From Clostridiales bacterium (lineage in GTDB: Bacteria > Bacillota > Clostridia > Oscillospirales > Acutalibacteraceae): 50,973 nucleotides of DNA. Below, piece after piece: positions 35,869-43,028 of this stretch (position 1 is the stretch's first letter; every line of letters starts with the position of its first letter). The notes under the pieces are model-generated. The model worked only from the letters and a program-made list of their open reading frames with translations, searched no databases and was not told the origin of the DNA. The position numbers were made by a program, and so were the translations under genes. The stretch is from contig JAILOG010000015.1 in the NCBI GenBank assembly GCA_024690965.1, positions 1-50,973 on the forward strand, read 5' to 3'.

Positions 35869-36152
35869 AAAACTTGCATTAAAAGTATTTCGCTCACCTT
35901 TATGAACACCTTGTTTGCTTATTTAAATAACTACTCCAACTTTTACATAGTTGCCTTTAGCGCTGGCAGAAATATCGGTTTTTTTATTCCTGGAAATTAT
36001 TTTCAAACTCAGGAACAATTTGCTTTTCTTACCTTGTTCTATATATGAAGACGAAAACCGAGTTAAATAATATCAACTTGCATTAAGAATATTGCACCCA
36101 CCTTTTCAAAAATCGATTTGCGGTTATTTAATAACTGCCCCCACTTTTACAT
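35869..36152. repeat. Two imperfect tandem copies of a ~80-bp block
   Basis: 35869-35952 and 36075-36152 share ACTTGCATTAA, CACCTTT, GTTTGC/TTTGCGG, TTATTTAA, AACT, CC, ACTTTTACATAG in the same order and direction. They lie in the gene-free stretch before the mobilisation genes and flank repeat copy C. Possible promoter duplicates, partition or replication sites; the function is not known. Confidence 0.65.
36005..36043. repeat. Island repeat, copy C
   Basis: The third copy of the GGAACAATT...TTGTTCTATA element, within the leader of the mobilisation region. Confidence 0.8.
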
Positions 36153-36163
36153 AGCATTTGTTC

Positions 36164-36190
36164 AGACCGACGGACATCCGCCGGTCTTTT
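36164..36190 (+). terminator. Hairpin before the mobilisation leader
   Basis: AGACCG...CGGTCT with an inner CGG/CCG stem and a TTTTC tail. It could be a terminator or attenuator. Confidence 0.5.
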
Positions 36191-36221
36191 CTCATGCTCA
36201 ATTTTTGAAAGGAGGGATAAT

Positions 36222-36251
36222 ATGGCGTTGATTTATTATGACTCAGCTTAG
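36222..36251 (+). CDS. Nine-codon leader ORF (MALIYYDSA)
   Basis: An ATG with a strong AAAGGAGGG site 5-6 nt upstream opens a frame of only nine codons that stops at TAG as the oriT-like palindromes begin. It may be a leader peptide or the stump of a gene interrupted by the palindromic block. Confidence 0.4.
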   Translation: MALIYYDSA

Positions 36252-36419
36252 CTTGCTAAAACGCCGCCCGGGATTCTGTATCCGGCGGCGAAGGCTCAGC
36301 AAGCACTGCATTTGGATGTACACATCACAAACGCGACTTGTTAGGGGCGTCTCGCCTGCCGGCTCGGTCAGCGCTTCTGCCTTCGGCAGAGGTCTCCACC
36401 GGAGACCCGCCGCCCCTAA
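36251..36419. other. Palindrome-rich GC block, candidate oriT
   Basis: Nested inverted repeats: GCTTGCT (36251-36257)/AGCAAGC (36298-36304) around a CGCCG.../...CGGCG stem (36262-36290); TTAGGGGCG (36341-36349)/CGCCCCTAA (36411-36419) enclosing TCTGCC-TTC-GGCAGA (36376-36390) and GGTCTCC-ACC-GGAGACC (36391-36407). It lies directly upstream of the MobC-like gene, the usual place of a transfer origin. The nick site is not identified. Confidence 0.5.
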
Positions 36420-36452
36420 AACCCCAAAGAACAAAAGAAAAGAGGTATCAAA

Positions 36453-36806
36453 ATGAAAAGAAGTAATCGAATCAATTTTTGGCTTGGAGACAAAGACCTC
36501 GCCCAAATTGGTCGAAAAGCAAAAGCGGCAGGCATCTGCCGCTCGGAATTTATAAGAAAGCTTATCCGCAAGGCTAAAATCATTCCTGCACCGGATGTGG
36601 ACTTCTCGGCATACGCAGAAAAGTTTAAGCATCTTGGCTATGTCCTTAACGAAATTGTAAAAGAGTATAACGCCGTGGGCGTACTCAATAATAAAGCCGC
36701 AAATATCGTGTGGGAAGAAATCATATCACTTGCCGAACAGCTAAGGAGTGAACTGATTGATAAAACAATTGATTTGGAGGTGGATTATCACGGAAACAAG
36801 AAATGA
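36453..36806 (+). CDS. MobC-like relaxosome protein
   Basis: A 117-residue protein with the ribbon-helix-helix start RINFWLGDKDLAQIGRKAKAAGICRSEFIRKLI and a helical C-terminus with LGYVLNEIVKEYNAVG, matching MobC-type accessory proteins that bind oriT and recruit the relaxase. AGAGG precedes the ATG, and the palindromic block lies upstream. No relaxase gene is present in the island. Confidence 0.75.
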   Translation: MKRSNRINFWLGDKDLAQIGRKAKAAGICRSEFIRKLIRKAKIIPAPDVDFSAYAEKFKHLGYVLNEIVKEYNAVGVLNNKAANIVWEEIISLAEQLRSELIDKTIDLEVDYHGNKK

Positions 36807-37131
36807 CAGTAACTATGTCTGCCTTCGCGTTACTCCGGAGGAAAGGGCAATGTATGATGAAAAACGCGCTAAAACGCTTTTTAGCGGAAAGACATTACTT
36901 TTGAATTGCCTACGCGGTGATGTTCTTCGCGAGCATCCACCGAAAGAAGCGTCGGAGATTCATCATCAATTGCTTAAAATCAGCTTAAACATTTTGAATC
37001 TATCATCATCGAGAAACAGCTCGCCGTCTGAACAAATACAACTCTACGGTAACCATCATCATCGCTTAAATAAGATAATGACGGATATAACAAGTATTCT
37101 ATATTTGGCACATCTTTGGAAAGATGAATGA
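36757..37131 (+). CDS. Second MobC-like small mobilisation protein
   Basis: Up to 124 residues, overlapping the end of the MobC-like gene. The conserved part begins at RNDSNYVCLRVTPEERAMYDEKRA and ends with a helix HHRLNKIMTDITSILYLA. No in-frame ATG exists; a TTG opens the frame at 36757, but the best ribosome site (GGAGGTGG, 36776-36783) would serve a rare ATC/ATT start near 36784-36787. It is probably a relaxosome-type DNA-binding protein. The start is uncertain. Confidence 0.55.
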   Translation: MIKQLIWRWIITETRNDSNYVCLRVTPEERAMYDEKRAKTLFSGKTLLLNCLRGDVLREHPPKEASEIHHQLLKISLNILNLSSSRNSSPSEQIQLYGNHHHRLNKIMTDITSILYLAHLWKDE

Positions 37132-37209
37132 TACTGATTCAAACCTTCGGCACGCTGTTTGCCGAGATATCAAAACAGCAAATAAATCAAATTAAAAGGA
37201 GGGTTTTCC

Positions 37210-38187
37210 ATGAATAAGGAAACCAAAAATACGGTCACAAGTACCGCAAAAACAAATAACATCGAAACCAATAAAGCAGAAATCACAGAAGCCAAAACAA
37301 CAACTACAACCGCACAAAAGCCTAAATCGCTTATCATCAAGCTTGAGGACTTGATACCGTTTAAGGATCACCCGTACAAGGTAATAGAAAATGAAAGCCT
37401 GATTGAACTGACCGAAAGTATCGCCGCAAACGGTATTCTGAATCCGTTACTTGTCCGACCTGCTGAAAACGAGGAAGGCAAGTACGAGATAATCTCAGGA
37501 CACCGTCGTTTCTACGCCGCGCAAAAGCTTAAAATGAAGAAAGTGCCCTGCACAGTACACTTCATTGACCGCGATGCCGCTACGGTTATGATGGTCGATT
37601 CTAACTGTCAGCGCACCGAACTGTTACCGTCTGAAAAAGCGAAAGCGTACAAAATGAAGATGGATGCAATTAAACGTATGCCCGGCAGGAAACCTGCAGA
37701 AAATGGGGACCCAGTGGGACCCGATTTAAAATCGACTGAAAAACTGGCTAAAGAAAGTGACGACAGCCCTACTCAAATCAAGCGGTATATCCGCCTCAAC
37801 TATCTTGTCCCCGAGCTATTGCAATTTGTTGACGAGGGCAAAATCGGTATGCGTCCTGCCGTTGAGATGTCATATCTCGACGAGGAAGTACAGCGTGATA
37901 TTGTGGATTGCATTGATGAAAGTGGCGGCGAGATATTCCCGTCCCACGCGCAGACGAGGCGTATTCGCGCACAGGCTGAAAACGGCGAAATCACCTACGA
38001 AGAGGTCAAGGCTATTATTGAAGAAAAGAAACCGAATCAAACGCCAACATTTAAAATTCCGGAAGAAAGAATCTTTGAAATCACAAACCGCAGATTTACA
38101 CCGCAGGAGTTTGACGAATACCTGCAAAAAGCGTTGGAATATTATGTGCGTCAGCAAATCAAAGAGCGTAATCGCGACGCACGGTAA
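37210..38187 (+). CDS. ParB/RepB/Spo0J-family protein
   Basis: 325 residues. After a Thr/Lys/Asn-rich N-terminus (1-45) comes the ParB CTPase-fold region with LIPFKDHPYKV, NGILNPLLVRP and GHRRFYAAQKL, then TELLPSEKAKAYKMKMDA, a helix-turn-helix (about 165-225) and a C-terminal domain. AAAGGAGGG precedes the ATG. No ParA partner is present, so it may regulate the element or stabilise it rather than segregate it. It lies between the Mob genes and the recombinase. Confidence 0.88.
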   Translation: MNKETKNTVTSTAKTNNIETNKAEITEAKTTTTTAQKPKSLIIKLEDLIPFKDHPYKVIENESLIELTESIAANGILNPLLVRPAENEEGKYEIISGHRRFYAAQKLKMKKVPCTVHFIDRDAATVMMVDSNCQRTELLPSEKAKAYKMKMDAIKRMPGRKPAENGDPVGPDLKSTEKLAKESDDSPTQIKRYIRLNYLVPELLQFVDEGKIGMRPAVEMSYLDEEVQRDIVDCIDESGGEIFPSHAQTRRIRAQAENGEITYEEVKAIIEEKKPNQTPTFKIPEERIFEITNRRFTPQEFDEYLQKALEYYVRQQIKERNRDAR

Positions 38188-38199
38188 GGAGGGCTGCGG

Positions 38200-38388
38200 A
38201 TGGATAATAATCTTGAAACTCGCACAAACGGGTTCACGGAAGATTTATTAACGTCCTTTTCGCTGTTCCTATCAAAAGAGATTCAATTATTTTATCAAAG
38301 CGACGAAGGAAAGACTTACTATGAAAACTGGCTCAAGGATCATCCGGAATATCAAACCGTCTCTGCCGAAAAAAAGACGGTGGCATAA
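38200..38388 (+). CDS. Unknown 62-residue protein
   Basis: A small acidic protein (MDNNLETRTNGF...) with an LFLSKEIQLFYQSDEGKTYYENWLKDHP helix pair. GGAGGG before the ATG and only 12 bp after parB, so it is probably cotranscribed. Not recognised. Confidence 0.65.
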   Translation: MDNNLETRTNGFTEDLLTSFSLFLSKEIQLFYQSDEGKTYYENWLKDHPEYQTVSAEKKTVA

Positions 38389-38398
38389 AGATAATACA

Positions 38399-38424
38399 CC
38401 CTGCCGCCTGTTGCGACGGCAGGG
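38399..38424 (+). terminator. Hairpin between the parB operon and the recombinase
   Basis: Perfect CCCTGCCG/CGGCAGGG stem with a 10-nt loop and no T run. It could be a weak terminator or a processing site. Confidence 0.45.
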
Positions 38425-38493
38425 CAACGCACATTTGTATAAAATAATTATTCGCAGTATGATTATGACAAATTCTGCGGAAAGGAGTTAATC

Positions 38494-40188
38494 ATGGATA
38501 TTGTCATATACGCTCGTTTTTCAAGTCATACGCAAAACGAGCAGTCAATCGAAGGACAGCTAAAGGAGTGCAAGGCGTACGCCGCCGCGCACGGTATGAC
38601 GATCGTCGGTGAATATATCGACCGTGCTATGACCGGCACAAATGACAACCGACCCGATTTTCAGAAAATGATCCGCGACAGCGAGCGTCATAAATTTGAA
38701 GCCGTGCTTGTTTATCAGCTTGATCGATTCGCCCGAAAACGCGAGGACAGCGCCATCTATAAGGCGCGGCTCAAGCGCAACGGCGTGAGAGTAATTTCAG
38801 CTATGGAACCCATTGCGCAGGACGCATCGGGAATATTAGTGGAAGGAGTTTTAGAGAGTATGGCGGAATACTACTCCGCCGAGCTTTCTCAAAAGATTCA
38901 CAGAGGTATGGATATTAACGCAGAAAAATGCCTGTCAATAGGTAGCAACCCGGGACTCGGCTTCATCGTGAACAAGGATAAAACCTTCAGCATTGACCCG
39001 GAGGGCGCGGCAATCGTGAAAGAAATCTATGAGCGTTTCGCCGCCGGAGAATCAAAAACCGAAATTGTCCGGGATATGCAGCGCCGTCATGTTAAAACGG
39101 GAATCGGAAACGATTTCTCGATGAACAGCCTAACAAAAATGCTTTCAAACAAAAGATATATCGGGTATTACCTCTACAAGAGCAAGGAAACGCCGGGCGG
39201 TATGCCGAGGATATTAGATGATGAGCTTTTCTATCGGGTGCAAATCCAACTCAAAAAGACACACGCAGTGCATACGAAAAGCCACGGCGACGGAGAATAC
39301 CTGCTTACGACAAAGCTGTTCTGCGGCCATTGCAAAGAAATGATGGTCGGCTACGGCGGGACAAGTAAAACAGGACGTCAGTATCATTATTATTCTTGTA
39401 AAAAAGCAAGGAAAAAACAATGCGACAAAAAGATCGTCAGCAAAGAATTGATCGAGAACCGTGTAATCAGCGTTTGCCTTGCCATGCTGACACCGGAAAA
39501 CTGCGACTTCATCGCTAAAAAAGTGATGGAGACTGTCAGTAGCGACCGGGATATCTTACCGATTAAAAATCTGAAGAAGGCAATCAAGGACGCTGACTCC
39601 GCTATCGAAAACCTTTGGCAAAGCCTTGAACGCGGCGAGACATCAGATCTGATATCCGAGCGCATCAAACAGAGGCAAGAGGAAAAGGAACGGTATCTTG
39701 CCGAGCTTGAAAAAGAGGAACGAAAAATCACCGCTCTCACCGAGCCGCAGGTGCTGGCATTTCTCGATTATATCCGCAAGCTGCCGGACAACGATGTAAA
39801 CAAGCGTCGTGCGATCATCAACATTTTCGTCAACACAGTCTTCTTATATGACGATCATTTTACCGTTGTTTTCAACACCGGAAGTCGTATGCTTGAAGTA
39901 AACGACATTCCTCTGGATGACATCGAAACAGCCCTTTCGGGCTGTTCCGGTGCCCTACATACAGGTTCACCCGTAAGCGAACCTGCTCCACCAAAGCAAA
40001 AATCCTGTTGCGAAAGCGGCAGGATTTTTGCTTTGTATTTTTTATTCTTAAGGAAACTTGTCAAGTTTCATGCTTGCGCAATTGGAGGCATTCAATTGAA
40101 TATGATAGATGCGCTTTTCCATGGGTTTGAATCCATCTGTCAAAAACGCCAATCCTTCTTTTTCGCACCAAATTCGCGTTCAGAATAA
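38494..40188 (+). CDS. Large serine recombinase of the island
   Basis: 564 residues. Resolvase domain with YARFSSHTQNEQSIEGQ (nucleophile Ser10) and YQLDRFARKRED, a recombinase domain (about 165-270, GFIVNKDKTFSIDPEGAAIV), a zinc ribbon (CGHC...CKKARKKQC, about 276-312) and a coiled coil. These enzymes excise and integrate Tn4451-like elements. AAAGGAG precedes the ATG. The last about 75 residues run through a candidate att site and a 15-bp terminator stem, so the present C-terminus is probably formed by flanking DNA rather than being native. Confidence 0.93.
   Translation: MDIVIYARFSSHTQNEQSIEGQLKECKAYAAAHGMTIVGEYIDRAMTGTNDNRPDFQKMIRDSERHKFEAVLVYQLDRFARKREDSAIYKARLKRNGVRVISAMEPIAQDASGILVEGVLESMAEYYSAELSQKIHRGMDINAEKCLSIGSNPGLGFIVNKDKTFSIDPEGAAIVKEIYERFAAGESKTEIVRDMQRRHVKTGIGNDFSMNSLTKMLSNKRYIGYYLYKSKETPGGMPRILDDELFYRVQIQLKKTHAVHTKSHGDGEYLLTTKLFCGHCKEMMVGYGGTSKTGRQYHYYSCKKARKKQCDKKIVSKELIENRVISVCLAMLTPENCDFIAKKVMETVSSDRDILPIKNLKKAIKDADSAIENLWQSLERGETSDLISERIKQRQEEKERYLAELEKEERKITALTEPQVLAFLDYIRKLPDNDVNKRRAIINIFVNTVFLYDDHFTVVFNTGSRMLEVNDIPLDDIETALSGCSGALHTGSPVSEPAPPKQKSCCESGRIFALYFLFLRKLVKFHACAIGGIQLNMIDALFHGFESICQKRQSFFFAPNSRSE
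39987..39995 (+). other. Candidate right attachment site
   Basis: TCCACCAAA, the same nine bases as at the tRNA-Ala 3' end (17512-17520), just after a CAGGTTC/GAACCTG palindrome inside the 3' end of the recombinase frame. Confidence 0.4.
39993..40040 (+). terminator. Terminator inside the recombinase 3' end
   Basis: Perfect 15-bp stem AAAGCAAAAATCCTG (39993-40007) / CAGGATTTTTGCTTT (40020-40034), then GTATTTTTT. Confidence 0.85.
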
Positions 40189-40207
40189 TTCTGAGCGCGT
40201 TTTTTGC
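40173..40207 (+). terminator. Terminator, duplicate of the ssrA terminator
   Basis: CGCGTTCAGAA/TTCTGAGCGCG palindrome followed by TTTTTT; 29 bp identical to 10621-10649 read on the other strand. Confidence 0.75.
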
Positions 40208-40227
40208 ATGTTTATTCTGTAATACAA

Positions 40228-40302
40228 AAATGCCCCTCGACTAACATCAAGGGGGTAAATTATAAAAATAATGAACACACTAAAAAATCCCCGAAGGGGC
40301 AT
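40228..40302 (-). terminator. Two terminators after the agrBD operon
   Basis: Minus strand: CCCC-TTC-GGGG then ATTTTTT (40302-40282), and further on CCCCTTGA/TCGAGGGG then CATTTTTG (40252-40228). They close the leftward agr transcript. Confidence 0.75.
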
Positions 40303-40395
40303 TATGAATTGTTCCCGATTATTCAAATCCTTCAAAAACCGGTTTTCATCTCCTGCGGTATCTATACCATGCCGTGGGAGATAAGTTATATTTAA

Positions 40396-40584
40396 TTATA
40401 AACTTTTAACAGAGGTATTAAGCAGAGCCTTTATAAATGTTATTTTTTCAAAGTAAAATCGCTTTTTGTCAGACCTGTCAATTCCGTTATATACACATTG
40501 AAGATAATAAAGTATAAATTCAAGTTCCTCTCTTGACAGGTCAATATACTGCGTTGGATCGTTTTGCTTATTCTGACTGTTCAT
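40396..40584 (-). CDS. Unknown 62-residue protein downstream of agrD
   Basis: A small protein (MNSQNKQNDPTQYIDLSREELEFILYYLQ...) with two helices and no membrane segment. AAGGAGG lies 7 nt before the ATG, so it is surely translated. It is the last gene on the agrB-agrD strand before the terminators, separated from agrD by a strong hairpin. Not recognised; it may belong to the Agr regulon. Confidence 0.65.
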   Translation of the reverse strand: MNSQNKQNDPTQYIDLSREELEFILYYLQCVYNGIDRSDKKRFYFEKITFIKALLNTSVKSL

Positions 40585-40687
40585 TTCAATTCCTCCTTGT
40601 TGTAAGGCTTGCAGCCGTTTTTTCTATATGATAAACCCGTACCGCACTTATAATAGTTCCCGGTACAGATATTATATTAGGGTAGTT

Positions 40688-40719
40688 GCCCGGCAGAGTT
40701 TTGTAAAGCTCTGCCGGGC
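40688..40719 (-). terminator. Strong hairpin after agrD
   Basis: Perfect 11-bp stem GCCCGGCAGAG (40688-40698) / CTCTGCCGGGC (40709-40719) with no T run. It may lower read-through or protect agrBD mRNA. Confidence 0.55.
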
Positions 40720-40752
40720 GAAGCGAAGTAAGTATGAATTATTAATTAAGGA

Positions 40753-40896
40753 TTATTTTTTGAGCATTTGCTTAAGGTTTGCGGGCTCTTTTGGTTGGCC
40801 GAATGTGTTAAGTGATGCTGCGCCTGCAGCTGCCGTAGCCGCTGCGACTGCTATAAAGCCAACAAGAGAACACAGTCTTAATTTCCACTTTAACAC
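40753..40896 (-). CDS. agrD: AgrD-type cyclic lactone autoinducer precursor
   Basis: A 47-residue peptide starting with GTG (GAGAGGTG just upstream, inside the agrB end). It has a basic amphipathic/hydrophobic N-terminus (MLKWKLRLCSLVGFIAVAAA), a core AASLNTF, and the conserved GQPKEP followed by a charged tail. AgrB would cut after the core and close a ring onto the first residue. In most AgrD peptides that residue is Cys; here it is Ser (SLNTF), predicting a lactone instead of a thiolactone. It lies 5 bp after agrB. Confidence 0.85.
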   Translation of the reverse strand: MLKWKLRLCSLVGFIAVAAATAAAGAASLNTFGQPKEPANLKQMLKK

Positions 40897-40901
40897 TTTT
40901 T

Positions 40902-41480
40902 TCACCTCTCTTTCATAAGTAATGATATAATTATTGATATGGCTTCTATATTCATCGCAGATACACCTATAAGTGCCTGACTGAAGCCATACAAATAATA
41001 AACAAACGAAACAATAAAAAATATTAAGAAAGCTATTATTATTGATATGATCTTAAATTTTGATCGGTCGTTTTCATCAATGGGCTTATAATCGTTGTCA
41101 ACAGGGGAATAAAGAGCCAGTATTGTAAAAACAAATAAAGCCGAAATAATTACAACAATGGGATTGTTAATAATTGAAGTTTTTATACAAAACTTATGCA
41201 CAATGAGCGATACGCAAAAGCTCGATACCGTAATTATATTGCACTTGAAATACGTATCTGCGTGATAACCGCCTGCAAAGATCCGTATAAGGGACAATCC
41301 CGCAATATATATGATGCCCTCTAATGCACTTCCAATTAGAATTGAAATAATAATTACCGATATACACCCTAAAAGTGAAGATAAAATTATTTCTATTCCG
41401 TATGTATAGACCTCTTTTGAATACTCTTGATTATTTGATAAAAATGTGTCCGTTATTTTGGTAGATATCCTATGTAACAC
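40902..41480 (-). CDS. agrB: AgrB peptide-processing membrane protease
   Basis: A 192-residue integral membrane endopeptidase that cleaves and cyclises AgrD. The active site GGYHADTYFKC supplies His73 and Cys80, followed by about five hydrophobic segments. The length is normal. It precedes agrD with overlapping signals and follows a promoter with two LytTR-type repeats, so it is probably autoinduced through AgrA. Confidence 0.93.
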   Translation of the reverse strand: MLHRISTKITDTFLSNNQEYSKEVYTYGIEIILSSLLGCISVIIISILIGSALEGIIYIAGLSLIRIFAGGYHADTYFKCNIITVSSFCVSLIVHKFCIKTSIINNPIVVIISALFVFTILALYSPVDNDYKPIDENDRSKFKIISIIIAFLIFFIVSFVYYLYGFSQALIGVSAMNIEAISIIISLLMKER

Positions 41481-41543
41481 TGATAAAACGCCACCTGAAT
41501 TATAATGGACATGTCCTTAACTTTTATTTTTGAGCTCAATTGC

Positions 41544-41610
41544 ATTGTATACTATAATTCTGCCTTTTTCTACAAAGTGGTATACTTTGCACGTATTCTG
41601 GTATACTTTG
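41544..41610 (-). promoter_or_regulatory. agrBD promoter with LytTR (AgrA) direct repeat
   Basis: On the minus strand CAAAGTATACC occurs twice (41610-41600 and 41589-41579), start points 21 bp apart, the two-turn spacing of AgrA/LytTR sites. Downstream are a -35-like TTGTAG (41575-41570), an 18-bp spacer and -10 TATACAAT (41551-41544). The agrB ATG is at 41480. Confidence 0.8.
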
Positions 41611-41643
41611 ACGTTTTTACATATTGATTTTTATAATTAAGAC

Positions 41644-41686
41644 AAAAAAACAATTGCAACGTTATTAAAATTTAACGTTACAATTG
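41644..41686 (-). terminator. Terminator of agrAC
   Basis: Perfect 14-bp stem CAATTGTAACGTTA/TAACGTTGCAATTG read on the minus strand (one A-C or G-U allowance), followed by TTTTTTT. It separates agrAC from agrBD transcripts. Confidence 0.85.
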
Positions 41687-41714
41687 CTCTTTTCTTATTA
41701 AAAGTTATTAAATT

Positions 41715-43028
41715 TTATTCGCTCAAAGTCACCGTAAAAATAATATATCCGTCTTTTTCGTAATAATCTAAATCTCCCGAATGTTTCTTTGCGTTTGCTT
41801 TTATGATCCCTATACCCTGACCGTGATTCGCGGAATCGGATTTAGAAGTTTTTAAATCGGGATTGGCCGATAACACAGATTTGCTTATCATATTTTTACA
41901 GCTTATTATATAACTTTGAAAACTATGCTGTATGGTTAAGGTAATGCGCTTGTCGGATACATCGTTTTTGCTTAAATATTCAATAGCATTGTCGCACAAA
42001 TTGCCTATTATTGATATAACATCGGAAAAACTCTCAAAATCGTTCATGTCGTCATATATTTCCGGCACAAGCTCCAAATTAAAGCCCGCGGCTTTGTCTA
42101 TCTCAACATTAACTATTGCGTTTAAAAACGCGTTATTTGTAGCGATGGGAGTATATGTACTTTCATTGGTCATGGCTACTTTATTACATAGCATTTCAGC
42201 CTTGGCGTATTCATTATTTTTAATTAAACCCGAAATACATCTTAAGTTTTTGTTAATATCATGTTTAACTCTTGAAATTAATTTAATTTGATCGTTGGTT
42301 TTTAATATATTTTCTTTGTATAAGGTTTCGTGCTGCTCCATAAGCAAAAGTTTTGTTTTAATTTCATTGTCTTTACTTATTCTTGAAATCATAAGCCATA
42401 CCATAACAGCAATAGCGATCATAGATACAATAATAACTATTAAAAAGGGAATTATCTCTTTCTGATAATCGGATAATATTAATGAATATACAGCCGAATA
42501 CACAACTACAAGAGCTAAAACCGGTACTATAATAAACGATATAATATCCTTTAAGCTTTTAACATATACTGAATGTACCTTAAATTTCAGAATTATCAAA
42601 TAAGCAAGTGCCGTTGTCAAATTAACTAAAACAATGCAAATATATCTGCCTATACTCGGACCAACGGCTAAATCGGCAAGGGTAATACCGGTTAGTGCAC
42701 TTACAAAAAAGCCGAAAAGATAACTGAGTACCGCATTAATTAAATATGCAGACAAAGATATTATTATTTTAATGCTTATTTTTCCATTTAGGCAAAGTAT
42801 AGAGTACAAAGCCATGATCAACAGACCTACGATAGAATCAAAATAATTAAACGGCGGTGACCAAAACGTAAAAATATTGATAACAACAAATAATGTAACC
42901 GTTGTAATCAAAAAGCAACCCACGTTTTTCCCTGTGGTAAACTTTTTCTCAAAAAATAAGTATAAAAACCCTATAAACATTATTGCCTGAAATAAATTTG
43001 CACTGATTTCCACTAATATATCTATCAT
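41715..43028 (-). CDS. agrC: AgrC-like sensor histidine kinase (GHKL)
   Basis: 437 residues. About six hydrophobic segments (residues 1-215) form the peptide-sensing membrane part; a coiled linker leads to the dimerisation motif RVKHDINKNLRCISGLI (His about 258), and the ATPase shows NLCDNAIEYL (N box) and HGQGIGIIKANAKKHSG (G box). It should detect the cyclic peptide outside and phosphorylate AgrA. It overlaps agrA by 4 bp. Confidence 0.92.
   Translation of the reverse strand: MIDILVEISANLFQAIMFIGFLYLFFEKKFTTGKNVGCFLITTVTLFVVINIFTFWSPPFNYFDSIVGLLIMALYSILCLNGKISIKIIISLSAYLINAVLSYLFGFFVSALTGITLADLAVGPSIGRYICIVLVNLTTALAYLIILKFKVHSVYVKSLKDIISFIIVPVLALVVVYSAVYSLILSDYQKEIIPFLIVIIVSMIAIAVMVWLMISRISKDNEIKTKLLLMEQHETLYKENILKTNDQIKLISRVKHDINKNLRCISGLIKNNEYAKAEMLCNKVAMTNESTYTPIATNNAFLNAIVNVEIDKAAGFNLELVPEIYDDMNDFESFSDVISIIGNLCDNAIEYLSKNDVSDKRITLTIQHSFQSYIISCKNMISKSVLSANPDLKTSKSDSANHGQGIGIIKANAKKHSGDLDYYEKDGYIIFTVTLSE

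Noticed and set aside
36243-36632. Minus-strand open frame over the Mob leader
   Set aside because: It is antisense to the palindromic block and to the MobC-like gene, with no ribosome site.
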